64,000 nt of DNA from Gemmatimonadota bacterium. Its GTDB lineage: Bacteria > Gemmatimonadota > Gemmatimonadetes > Longimicrobiales > Gaopeijiaceae. Within the stretch, counting starts at the first letter, position 1. Each line of letters starts with the position of its first letter. The stretch lies in contig JAJDTB010000024.1 in NCBI GenBank assembly GCA_022827345.1, positions 1-64,000 of the forward strand. The letters are read 5' to 3'. The translations under genes were made by a program, and so were the position numbers. A model generated the notes under the pieces. That model was not told the DNA's origin. It was given only the letters and a program-made list of their open reading frames with translations, and searched no databases. Positions 47,037 through 55,124 of this stretch are shown piece after piece.

Positions 47037-50000
47037 TCGGCTTCTCGGTCCGCCGCCCCGTCGCCATCGCGATGGCCTACCTGGCCGTCGCATCGCTCGG
47101 CGTGTTCGCCTGGCGCAACATTCCCATCGAGCTGGTGCCCGACACCCGCCTTCCCCGCCTCACGGTCGAGGGGACATGGCGCGGCGCTTCTCCGGAGACG
47201 GTGGAGGCGTTTCTGACGTCGCCTCTCGAGGCCACGATCCAGCTCGTGCAGGGGGTCGAGAAGGTCGTGTCCACATCGTTCGAGGGCCAGGCGAGGATCG
47301 AGGTGGAGTTCGCCCGCGACACCGACATGGACTTCGCGCGGCTGGACCTGTCGGAGCGGATCGCCACCCTGGAGGAGACCGAGTTGCCTCCCGGGGTGGA
47401 CCGGGTAGCGGTCAGGCCCTACATCCCGCGCGAATTCGAGCGGCAGCAGGGCCGCGCGTTGCTGGAGTACACCTTCACCGGAGCGCGCACGCTGGAGTCG
47501 CTCCGCGAGCACCTGGACGACTATGTGGTTCCGGAGTTGACCCAGGTCGAGGGTGTCGCGGTCGTGACGGCCCGTGGCGGCCGCGAGCGCCTGCTCGAAG
47601 TCGAACTGGACCGCGAGCGGATGGCGGCGATGGGAGTGCTGCCGGAGGAGGTCAGCCGCAGGATCGCCGACCTGGACCTCGTGCGCGAAGCCGGCGCGGT
47701 CAGGGAAGGGGATCGTCAATGGACGGTGGCGATCCGCAACCGGCCCGGGTCCGCCACCGACGTTGCGAACACGATCGTCAAGAGCGACGGCGACCGCATC
47801 GTGCGTGTTTCGGACATCGCCGTGGTGCGGGACACCTACGAAGACGTGAGGAGCCACTATCGGATCAATTCCCGTCCGGCGGTGCAACTGCGGATAACGA
47901 AGGAGATCGGAGCCAACTCGGTCCGGGTAGCCGACCGGGTCAAGGAGCGGATGGAGATCGTCGAGCGGCGCAGCCCGCCCAATACGCGCTTCATCCTCGA
48001 CCGTGACGAGAGCAGGGAGATTCGCCGCCAGCTTTCCGACCTCCGCAGCCGGGCGGTGCTGTCGGTATTCGTCATTCTCGGGGTGCTCCTGCTCTTCCTG
48101 GGATCGGTGCGTTCCGCGATGGTCATCTTCGCATCGATCGCCTTCTCGATCCTCATCTCGCTCAACCTGATTTACTTCGCCGGGCTCACCCTCAACGTGC
48201 TCACGCTGACCGGGCTGGCCCTGGCGTTCGGATTGATTGTCGACAACTCGATCGTGGTGCTCGAGAACGTCTACCGGCGCAGGCAACAGGGCAGTGCGCG
48301 AAAGAGCGCAGTCCTGAAGGGAGCGTCCGATGTCGTGCTTCCGGTCGTCGCCGCTACCGCGACCACGCTGATCGTCTTCGCGCCGTTCGTGTACCTGAAG
48401 GGCGACCTGCGCGTCTATTACCTGCCGCTGGGGATCGTTGTCGCGCTCACACTGGTTGCGTCGCTGATGGTGGCGTTCAGCTTCATCCCGGCGCTGGTCC
48501 ACCGGATCCTGCCGGAAGCAGGCGATGAAGCGGCCCAGGCCGACGGCGTTCCGCGCAAGGAGCCTGCCTACGTTCGGTTCTACCGGGGCCTGGTGGGACA
48601 CACCCTGCGCTGGCCCTGGATGGTGGTCGCGATCGGGCTGTCCGCGCTGGGCGGGTCCACGTACCTCTTTCAGAACTACGTCCAGGGAGGGATGCTCTTC
48701 GGCGGCGGCTGGGGCCAGGAAACCTACATCTCGATCAATATCGACTTCCCCCGGGGCTCCGACATCGAGCGAACGGACCAGCTTACCCGGTATTTCGAGG
48801 ACCGGCTGCGCCGGATGCCCGAGGTCGAGGAATTCGAGACCGAGGTATACGACGCGTCCAGCAGCCGGATCTATGTCACCTTCCCCGAAGAGCTCGAGAC
48901 GACCCAGGTTCCGGTTCGCATCAAGGACCAGCTCTTCGCCTTTTCGCTGGCCTTCTCCGGCGTCGACGTGCGGGTCTTCGGGTATGGACCATCGTTCTAC
49001 GGCGGGGGCAGTTCGCCGCCCAACTATTCGATCCAGGTGCTCGGGTACAACTACGAGAGGGTGCGCGAGATTGCGGAGAACCTGGGTGGGCGGCTGGAGC
49101 GGTTCCCGCGCGTTCGCGACGTGAACACCAACGCCTCCGGATTCTTCAGGCGTGATCGCGCCTCGGAATTCGTGGTGGACATCCGCCGCGATGTCGTTGC
49201 CCGCCACAACCTTCCCGTCTCGCAGCTGGTGCAGCAGATCATGGCTGCCGTGCGCGGGCAGTCCAGCCAGAACGAGATCAAGATCGGGGGTGACGAAGTC
49301 CGCTACGAGGTGAAGCTCGAGGGCAACCGCGAGATCGACCTGCACCAGCTCCGGCAGACCCTGCTCCTGACCCCGGAGGGGGATCCGGTACGCCTCGGTG
49401 AGCTCGTGACCATCACCCCGCAAGAGGTGCTCGCCCAGATCCGCCGCGAGGATCAGCAGTACGAACGCACCGTGGCGTACGAATTCCGGGGCCCCTACAA
49501 GCTCGGGGACGTGTACCACAACACCATCATCGACGGGACCGAGGTCCCGCCGGGCTACACCGTCAAGAAGGCCGATCGCTGGCGGTTCGGCGCCGAGCAG
49601 CAGACTCAGCTCCTGATGGTGCTGGGGCTGGCGCTCCTTCTCGTGTACATGGTCACCGCGGCGCTCTTCGAGTCCGCCCGGCTCCCGATGTGCGTCGTCC
49701 TCACCGTCCCGATGGCCTTGATCGGCGCCTTCCTGCTCTTCTTCTTCCTGGACGCCCAGTTCACGCGCGAGGCCTGGATGGGCGTCATCATGATGTGCGG
49801 CATCGTCGTCAACAACTCCATCCTGCTTGTGGATCACATCAACCGGCTCAGGCGGGAGGAAAGGCTCGCGCTGGAGCCGGCCATCCTCCGGGGCACCCTG
49901 GAGCGGGTGCGGCCGATCCTCATGACCACCACGACCACCATCCTGGCGCTCCTGCCGCTGGTCCTCTTCAGCGAGCACGCCGACGCGAACATCTGGAATG

Positions 50001-50416
50001 CACTCGCGTATTCGCTGATCGGCGGGCTGACCTCTTCGACCTTCCTCGTCCTGACCGCCACCCCGGCGCTCTACTTCCTCTTCGAAAGCGCCAAGGCGCG
50101 GATGACGCTCACCGAGTATTTCTCCCCATCCGGACGGGTGAGCACGCTCTACTGGCTGACCCACATGGTGCTCTACGGGGTCGTGCTGATCGGGTTCGTG
50201 TTCGGCGCGATCACACTCTGGGATTCCTTCGAGGGCCTGCGCGGCGATGCGGCGTTCATCGACTTCGTGTTCGATTCGGTCGGCGCCCTCCCGCAAGCGG
50301 TCCAGACCGTGCTGATCTGGCTTGGCGCGGCCTGGGCAGGCCTGCTGGTGACCTGGCCGTTCGTGGCCGTCACCATCAAGTGGGCCCGCAACCTGAGGCC
50401 GGTCCGCCCGGCCTGA
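47033..50416 (+). CDS. RND efflux transporter, second subunit
   Basis: A 1127-residue RND pump. TM1 is VAIAMAYLAVASLGVFAW; the relay region reads LAFGLIVDNSIVVLENVYRR, again Asp-Asn. The second half has LLLVYMVTAALFESARLPM and GIVVNNSILLVDHINRLRR. After the usual last helix there are about 100 extra residues with two further membrane spans (HMVLYGVVLIGFVFGAITLW; VQTVLIWLGAAWAGLLVTWPF), absent from AcrB. It is coupled by ATGA to the first pump and followed by gltX after 3 bp. It most likely forms a heteromeric pump with the first subunit using the adaptor and duct upstream. Confidence 0.92.
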   Translation: MIGFSVRRPVAIAMAYLAVASLGVFAWRNIPIELVPDTRLPRLTVEGTWRGASPETVEAFLTSPLEATIQLVQGVEKVVSTSFEGQARIEVEFARDTDMDFARLDLSERIATLEETELPPGVDRVAVRPYIPREFERQQGRALLEYTFTGARTLESLREHLDDYVVPELTQVEGVAVVTARGGRERLLEVELDRERMAAMGVLPEEVSRRIADLDLVREAGAVREGDRQWTVAIRNRPGSATDVANTIVKSDGDRIVRVSDIAVVRDTYEDVRSHYRINSRPAVQLRITKEIGANSVRVADRVKERMEIVERRSPPNTRFILDRDESREIRRQLSDLRSRAVLSVFVILGVLLLFLGSVRSAMVIFASIAFSILISLNLIYFAGLTLNVLTLTGLALAFGLIVDNSIVVLENVYRRRQQGSARKSAVLKGASDVVLPVVAATATTLIVFAPFVYLKGDLRVYYLPLGIVVALTLVASLMVAFSFIPALVHRILPEAGDEAAQADGVPRKEPAYVRFYRGLVGHTLRWPWMVVAIGLSALGGSTYLFQNYVQGGMLFGGGWGQETYISINIDFPRGSDIERTDQLTRYFEDRLRRMPEVEEFETEVYDASSSRIYVTFPEELETTQVPVRIKDQLFAFSLAFSGVDVRVFGYGPSFYGGGSSPPNYSIQVLGYNYERVREIAENLGGRLERFPRVRDVNTNASGFFRRDRASEFVVDIRRDVVARHNLPVSQLVQQIMAAVRGQSSQNEIKIGGDEVRYEVKLEGNREIDLHQLRQTLLLTPEGDPVRLGELVTITPQEVLAQIRREDQQYERTVAYEFRGPYKLGDVYHNTIIDGTEVPPGYTVKKADRWRFGAEQQTQLLMVLGLALLLVYMVTAALFESARLPMCVVLTVPMALIGAFLLFFFLDAQFTREAWMGVIMMCGIVVNNSILLVDHINRLRREERLALEPAILRGTLERVRPILMTTTTTILALLPLVLFSEHADANIWNALAYSLIGGLTSSTFLVLTATPALYFLFESAKARMTLTEYFSPSGRVSTLYWLTHMVLYGVVLIGFVFGAITLWDSFEGLRGDAAFIDFVFDSVGALPQAVQTVLIWLGAAWAGLLVTWPFVAVTIKWARNLRPVRPA

Positions 50417-50419
50417 CCG

Positions 50420-51862
50420 ATGAGACTCCGCTTCGCCCCATCTCCGACGGGGTACCTGCACGTCGGCGGCGCGCGCACGGCGCTCTTCAACTGGCTGCTG
50501 GCGCGGCGGGCGGGCGGTGCGTTCCTGCTGCGCATCGAGGACACGGATCGCAATCGCAGCCGGCCCGAGCACGTCGATGCGATCCTGAACGGGCTGACGT
50601 GGCTGGGTATCGGCTGGGACGAGGAGCCGGTGCACCAGGCCGACGGGCTGGAGCGGCACCGGCGCGATGCAATGCGGCTGCTCGAGGCCGGGCGCGCCTA
50701 CCGCGACTTCACCACCCAGGAGGAGTTTGCGCGCGCCCGGGACGCCGCGGTGGAGGCCGGGACGGGGACGGTGGCGCGGCTGTCCCGCGAGTTGGCCGCG
50801 CGAGTGCCGCCGGATGAGGGCCGCCGCCGCGCCGAGGCCGGCGAGCCATTCGCTGTCCGCTTCCTCGTGCCCGACGGGGTGACCGCGTGGGATGATCTCG
50901 TGCACGGTCCTACCCGCTTCGAAAACGGTCAGATCGACGATTTCGTGATCCTGCGCAGCGATGGGACTCCCACCTACAACCTGGCCGTGGTCTCCGACGA
51001 CGCCGACATGGCGATCACGCACGTCGTGCGCGGCGACGATCACATCTCCAACACGCCCAAGCAGATCCTCCTGTACGAGGCGCTGGGCGAGGATGTCCCG
51101 GCCTTCGGACACCTGCCGATGATCCTGGGACCCGACGGGAAGCGTCTCTCGAAGCGGCACGGGGCCCAGGCGGTGGGGGCATTCCGGGACGAGGGCATTC
51201 TTCCCGAAGCGATGGTGAACTTCCTTGCGCTGCTCGGGTGGTCGCCGGGTACCGACGAGGAATTGTTGTCGGGGGATGATCTGGTGGAGCGGTTCTCGCT
51301 GGAGCGCGTCCTGAAGAAGGGGGCCGTCTTCGATCAGGCCAAGCTGCTGTGGATGAACGGCCGGTACATCGCGCGCATGGACCCGGCAGAGATCGCCGCG
51401 GCGCTCCGAGGCGTGCTGGCGGACGAAGGTATCCGGGACGGCCGGATCGACCTGCCAGAAGACGCCTTCCTGCGCATGGCCGCCGCCCTGGCGCCCCGGA
51501 GCCGTACCTTCGTCGAGATGGCGGCGCTGTCGCGCCCGTACATCGGGCCCGTTCGCGACTACAACCCCAAGGCCGCGCGCAAGGCGTGGTATCGGGATCG
51601 CGACGGCGCAGCGGCCACGCTCAGGGCGATTCGCGACCGGCTCGCGTCGGCGCGGTGGGAGGAGTCCGCCCTTGAAGAGGAACTGCGCGGACTCGCCGCG
51701 GAGCGGGGCGTCGGGGCGGGGAAGATCTTCCAGCCGCTCCGGCTGGCGCTCACGGGCGTTCCGGCCTCGCCGGGGATCTTCGACGTGCTGCTGATCCTCG
51801 GCCGGGAGCGCTCGATCCGGCGCACCGAGCGCGCGATCCAACACATCGGCACTGCAGGTTAG
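50420..51862 (+). CDS. gltX: Glutamyl-tRNA synthetase
   Basis: This 480-residue class I synthetase charges tRNA-Glu. The HIGH-equivalent is PSPTGYLHVGGARTALFNWL at the N-terminus and KMSKS-equivalent KRLSKRHGA lies near 240. RIEDTDRNRS and VVRGDDHISNTPKQILLYEAL are characteristic GluRS blocks. The C-terminal anticodon-binding helical domain ends LALTGVPASPGIFDVLLILGRERS. No GatCAB genes are in the window, so whether it also charges tRNA-Gln is unknown. It starts 3 bp after the RND pump stop and may be cotranscribed with it. Confidence 0.95.
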   Translation: MRLRFAPSPTGYLHVGGARTALFNWLLARRAGGAFLLRIEDTDRNRSRPEHVDAILNGLTWLGIGWDEEPVHQADGLERHRRDAMRLLEAGRAYRDFTTQEEFARARDAAVEAGTGTVARLSRELAARVPPDEGRRRAEAGEPFAVRFLVPDGVTAWDDLVHGPTRFENGQIDDFVILRSDGTPTYNLAVVSDDADMAITHVVRGDDHISNTPKQILLYEALGEDVPAFGHLPMILGPDGKRLSKRHGAQAVGAFRDEGILPEAMVNFLALLGWSPGTDEELLSGDDLVERFSLERVLKKGAVFDQAKLLWMNGRYIARMDPAEIAAALRGVLADEGIRDGRIDLPEDAFLRMAAALAPRSRTFVEMAALSRPYIGPVRDYNPKAARKAWYRDRDGAAATLRAIRDRLASARWEESALEEELRGLAAERGVGAGKIFQPLRLALTGVPASPGIFDVLLILGRERSIRRTERAIQHIGTAG

Positions 51863-51867
51863 TCAAC

Positions 51868-51901
51868 CGACCAATCACAATGACCGGTCAGTCTGATCGG
51901 C
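51868..51901. terminator. Imperfect hairpin between convergent gltX and permease genes
   Basis: The 42-bp gap contains CCGACCAATCA ... CTGATCGG arms (6 of 8 outer positions paired) around the self-complementary core TGACCGGTCA. No T tract is present. Its place between two convergent stops suggests a weak bidirectional terminator. Confidence 0.3.
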
Positions 51902-51904
51902 CGC

Positions 51905-53641
51905 TCAGTCGATCTTGACGGTCACGATGTCGGTGTCGAGGTACTGCTGGTGCCGCACCGACGACGCGAAGTGGCGGAGCAGGCGCGGCGAAATCTCGTG
52001 TTCGACCGGGTCGCCCCGATGGTGATCCTCGATCAGCGCCAGCCGATCCTCGATGTTGCCCTCGCCTCCCGCGGCCACGAACTCCATCTCGGCTCCCGAG
52101 CCTTCGGGCCGGATGACCAGCCGCAACCGACGCTTCGCCGCCGCCTGCTCTCCCTCCTCCCGGGCCGCGAGCAGGGTCCCGAGAGTTTCCTCGGCAACCA
52201 GGCGCAACCGATAGACGGTCTGTTCGTCCCAGCCCTTTCGCGACGACATCCGGTCGATCAGGGCGTTGATCTTCGGCAGGGAATCCACGTCGAGGTCAGT
52301 CTCGATCCGCTTCTTGCGGGGGGCCGTGAGTTCCAGGAAGGCCGTCATGGCGAGCGCCGCGAGACCACCGGAAGCCATGCCGTTGCCGAGCAGTTCGCCG
52401 AGCCAGCCTTCCAGGCCGCCGGCAAAGAAGAGCTCGTGCTGGAAGCCCGTTCCGATCCAGAAGGAAACGCCCACGATCGCCGCCTTGCGGAAGTCCATGC
52501 CGTCCTGGACGACGATCCTGAGCCCGAGTGAGAAGAGGATCGCGATCATCATGAGCAGGTAGGCCGCGGCCACGGGGCCCGGGATGGCCAGGAAGAGCGC
52601 GATCACCTTCGGCAGAAACGTCAGCGCCAGAAAGAACATCCCGATGTACATCCCTACCCGCCGCGAGGCGACACCGGTGACCTCGACGGTCGCCACCCCC
52701 GAGGCGCAGGTGGTGTTCGGCACCGTCCCGGCCAGACCGGAAAGCAGGTTCCCCACGCCGTCCGCCGCCACCGCGCCCTGCACGGAGCGGAAGTCCGTGG
52801 CCCGCGGCTTGCGCCAGGAAACCCGCTGGATCCCGACCACGTCGCCCACGGTCTCGATGGCGCCGATGAGGGTGACGAACACGAAGGCCGGCAGGAGCGC
52901 CCAGAAGGCCGGTCCGAAGTCGAAGGCGAAGCCGGGCCAGCCGCCCTGCGGGATCCCGAACCAGGGCGCTTCGATCACGCGCTCGATCTCGTAGAGTCCG
53001 AAGCCGGAGCCCACGATGCAGCCGGCGATGACCCCCGCGATCGGCGCCCACCGGCGCACGCCGCTCGAGCCGCGCAGGACCATGAGCAGGGTAACGAGCA
53101 GCGTGATGACGGCGCTCCACAGGATCCCGGTTTCGGATGCCCCTTCCGGCACCTCCTCGAGCAGCTCCGCGACCACGGGCATGATCGTGACCGCGATCAG
53201 CATCATCACGGTGCCCGCGACCGTCGGCGTGATGATCCGCCTCAGCAGCGACAGGCGCGCCGACAGCGCGAACTGGAACAGCGACGAGACGACGAGGAGG
53301 GCCATGAGCAGCGGCGGCCCGCCTTCGGTGAGCGCCGTGACGCAGACCGCGATGAACGCTCCCGACGTGACCATGAGGAGGATGTACCCCGAGCCGAACC
53401 TTCCCACGCGCCTGGCCTGGAGCATCGTGGTAATCCCCGAGATCGCCAGCGCCGCGAAGGCGGCCCAGGCGAGGTACGCGTCACCGCCGCCCGCAGCGGT
53501 TACCACGACGACCGGAATCAGGATGATTTCGCCGAGCTCGAGCATCATCAGCTGGAGGGCCAACCCCAGGGCAAGGCCGTGAGGGGGGTGCTGATCCGGC
53601 TCGTAACGAACCGGTGCGACGTGGCGGCTCGACAACGGCAT
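51905..53641 (-). CDS. NCS2 xanthine/uracil permease fused to a degenerate HATPase-like domain
   Basis: This protein has 578 residues. Residues 1-445 form a nucleobase:cation symporter-2 transporter with about 14 membrane helices and the motifs FGSGYILLMVTSGAFIAV, FVTLIGAIETVGDVVG and VPNTTCASGVATVEVTGVASRRVG. From about 447 the protein continues into a soluble domain: SLPKINALIDRMSSRKGWDEQTVYRLRLVAEETLGTLL resembles the first helices of GHKL/RsbW-type ATPases (the N-box Asn position is Thr), and it ends ASSVRHQQYLDTDIVTVKID. No nucleotide-binding G-box was found, so it may be a regulatory or docking domain. Typical NCS2 permeases end near 430-460 residues. Confidence 0.85.
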   Translation of the reverse strand: MPLSSRHVAPVRYEPDQHPPHGLALGLALQLMMLELGEIILIPVVVVTAAGGGDAYLAWAAFAALAISGITTMLQARRVGRFGSGYILLMVTSGAFIAVCVTALTEGGPPLLMALLVVSSLFQFALSARLSLLRRIITPTVAGTVMMLIAVTIMPVVAELLEEVPEGASETGILWSAVITLLVTLLMVLRGSSGVRRWAPIAGVIAGCIVGSGFGLYEIERVIEAPWFGIPQGGWPGFAFDFGPAFWALLPAFVFVTLIGAIETVGDVVGIQRVSWRKPRATDFRSVQGAVAADGVGNLLSGLAGTVPNTTCASGVATVEVTGVASRRVGMYIGMFFLALTFLPKVIALFLAIPGPVAAAYLLMMIAILFSLGLRIVVQDGMDFRKAAIVGVSFWIGTGFQHELFFAGGLEGWLGELLGNGMASGGLAALAMTAFLELTAPRKKRIETDLDVDSLPKINALIDRMSSRKGWDEQTVYRLRLVAEETLGTLLAAREEGEQAAAKRRLRLVIRPEGSGAEMEFVAAGGEGNIEDRLALIEDHHRGDPVEHEISPRLLRHFASSVRHQQYLDTDIVTVKID

Positions 53642-53876
53642 CGGTGGGCTCTCCCGATTTGTTGGCGGTCAAAGACCCCATCAATTGACGGTTTCATGGT
53701 GCACGAGGCAATTCCAACGTGGAGCAGGCGGCCGATCTCCGACCCGATGGCGGGGGGAAGCACGCCTCGCAGCCGCCTGCGCGCCGCGCCGCAGGGTTGC
53801 AACTTGTTCGGCGCGCGTCTATCGTTCACGCCGCTGCCTCTTCGCATCTGCCCCGTGTTCCTCCTCCTCCCTGAGC

Positions 53877-54584
53877 ATGCCGACAGGCCCGAGTCACCAG
53901 ACGCCAGCGCACGAATCGTCCCAGGTCCGCATTGTCCCGAGTCTCACCGACATCGAGCGGCGGATCCTCGATTTCATGGTGTCCTACCTCCGCGCCAATA
54001 CCTATCAGCCGTCCATCCGCGAGATCGGCGCCCGTTTCGGGATCAAGAGCACGAAGACCGTTTCGGAGCACCTGCAATCGCTGGCGGACAAGGGGTTCAT
54101 CGAACGGGATCCGGCACGCTCGCGCGGGATCCGGATCCTCGGGGTGGACCTGAACGCCCAGACCGTGTCGTTGCCCTGCTTCCGCGACCTGACGGAGGCG
54201 GCAAGCGGGATGCGCGATGGCCGGGTGGACGTTCACGTCACGCTCGACAGGCAGCTGGTGAGCCGGAACGGAGGCTTTGTGGTGCGGGCGCCGCGCGACC
54301 GTTTGGCCGCGGCCGGAATCAGCGACGGGGATTTCCTCGTAATCCAGCCGGTGCGCGCCGACGAACTGGCCGACGGCGAGATCATCGTGGCGCGCATGCA
54401 GGGCGCGACCGACTACTTCCAGCTCAAGAAGAGCGGTTCGCGGTTCTTTTTCTACCCCATCGGGAGCGACTCTTCCGTTCCCGATGGTGACGAAGCAGCG
54501 CAGCCGGTCATTGTGGGCAGGGTTGCGGGGCTCTTCCGTCGGATGGGCCCGCTGCCCTTCACGGCCCCGATTACGGCTCACTAG
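53877..54584 (+). CDS. LexA-like repressor without autoprotease residues
   Basis: This 235-residue protein has the LexA winged helix (IERRILDFMVSYLRANTYQPSIREI, then FGIKSTKTVSEHLQSLADKGFI, 27-74) and an S24 peptidase-like C-terminal domain (FVVRAPRDRLAAAGISDGDFLVIQP; IIVARMQGATDYFQLKKSG). Aligned with E. coli LexA, catalytic Ser119 corresponds to Arg142 and Lys156 to Phe181; the Ala-Gly cleavage site (VAAGEP) corresponds to EAASGM. Self-cleavage should therefore not occur. The start is taken at ATG 53877, before the first LexA homology; the frame is open from 53685. Divergent from the permease, 235 bp apart. It may be a LexA paralogue with a non-SOS signal. Confidence 0.82.
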   Translation: MPTGPSHQTPAHESSQVRIVPSLTDIERRILDFMVSYLRANTYQPSIREIGARFGIKSTKTVSEHLQSLADKGFIERDPARSRGIRILGVDLNAQTVSLPCFRDLTEAASGMRDGRVDVHVTLDRQLVSRNGGFVVRAPRDRLAAAGISDGDFLVIQPVRADELADGEIIVARMQGATDYFQLKKSGSRFFFYPIGSDSSVPDGDEAAQPVIVGRVAGLFRRMGPLPFTAPITAH

Positions 54585-54590
54585 CGGCCC

Positions 54591-55124
54591 GTGGCTGAGG
54601 GCCACGCGACCAGCGCCGCCGCTCCGCAGGGTTCATCGCCGTCGGGCGACGCCTCCGACCGAGCCTGGATGGCGCGCGCCCTAGAGATCGCACGGGCCGG
54701 GGGACTGCGCGGCGAAGTCCCGGTCGGCGCGGTCATCTTGCACGAGGGTGCGATCCTGGCCGAGTCCCACAACCGCACGCTGGAGCTTTGCGACCCGACC
54801 GCGCATGCCGAATCCGTGGTGATCCGTGCGGCGGCGCGGCGGCTGGGGGACTGGCGTCTCTCCCGCTGTACCCTCTACACCACCCTCGAGCCCTGCGCCC
54901 AGTGCGCCGGCGCCATCGTGCTGGCGCGGATCCCGCGCCTGGTGTACGCGGCGTCCGATCCCAAGTCGGGCATGGCGGGCAGCCTCGGCAACCTGGTGCA
55001 GGACGCGCGGCTCAATCACCGTGTTGAACTGGTCACGGGGGTGCTGGCGCCGGAGTCGGCCGAACTGCTGCGCGGTTTTTTCCGGGCCCGCCGGGGTCGA
55101 GGGGGCCCGCCAGTCCAGTCTTAG
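54591..55124 (+). CDS. tadA: tRNA-specific adenosine deaminase
   Basis: This 177-residue cytidine/deoxycytidylate-deaminase-fold zinc enzyme converts A34 to inosine in tRNA-Arg(ACG). The zinc and catalytic motifs are PTAHAESVVI (His, Glu) and TLEPCAQCAGAI (two Cys). Family landmarks EVPVGAVILHEG and DPKSGMAGSLGNLVQDARLNHRVEL are present. An N-terminal extension of about 20 residues precedes the domain (GTG 54591, 6 bp after the LexA-like gene). The last codons overlap the convergent antiporter stop. Confidence 0.93.
   Translation: MAEGHATSAAAPQGSSPSGDASDRAWMARALEIARAGGLRGEVPVGAVILHEGAILAESHNRTLELCDPTAHAESVVIRAAARRLGDWRLSRCTLYTTLEPCAQCAGAIVLARIPRLVYAASDPKSGMAGSLGNLVQDARLNHRVELVTGVLAPESAELLRGFFRARRGRGGPPVQS

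Noticed and set aside
53642-53876. SOS box for autoregulation in front of the LexA-like gene
   Set aside because: No CGAAC-N4-GTTCG, GTTC-N7-GTTC or CTGT-N8-ACAG match was found; only a loose GTCAA...TTGAC inverted repeat, too weak to call.
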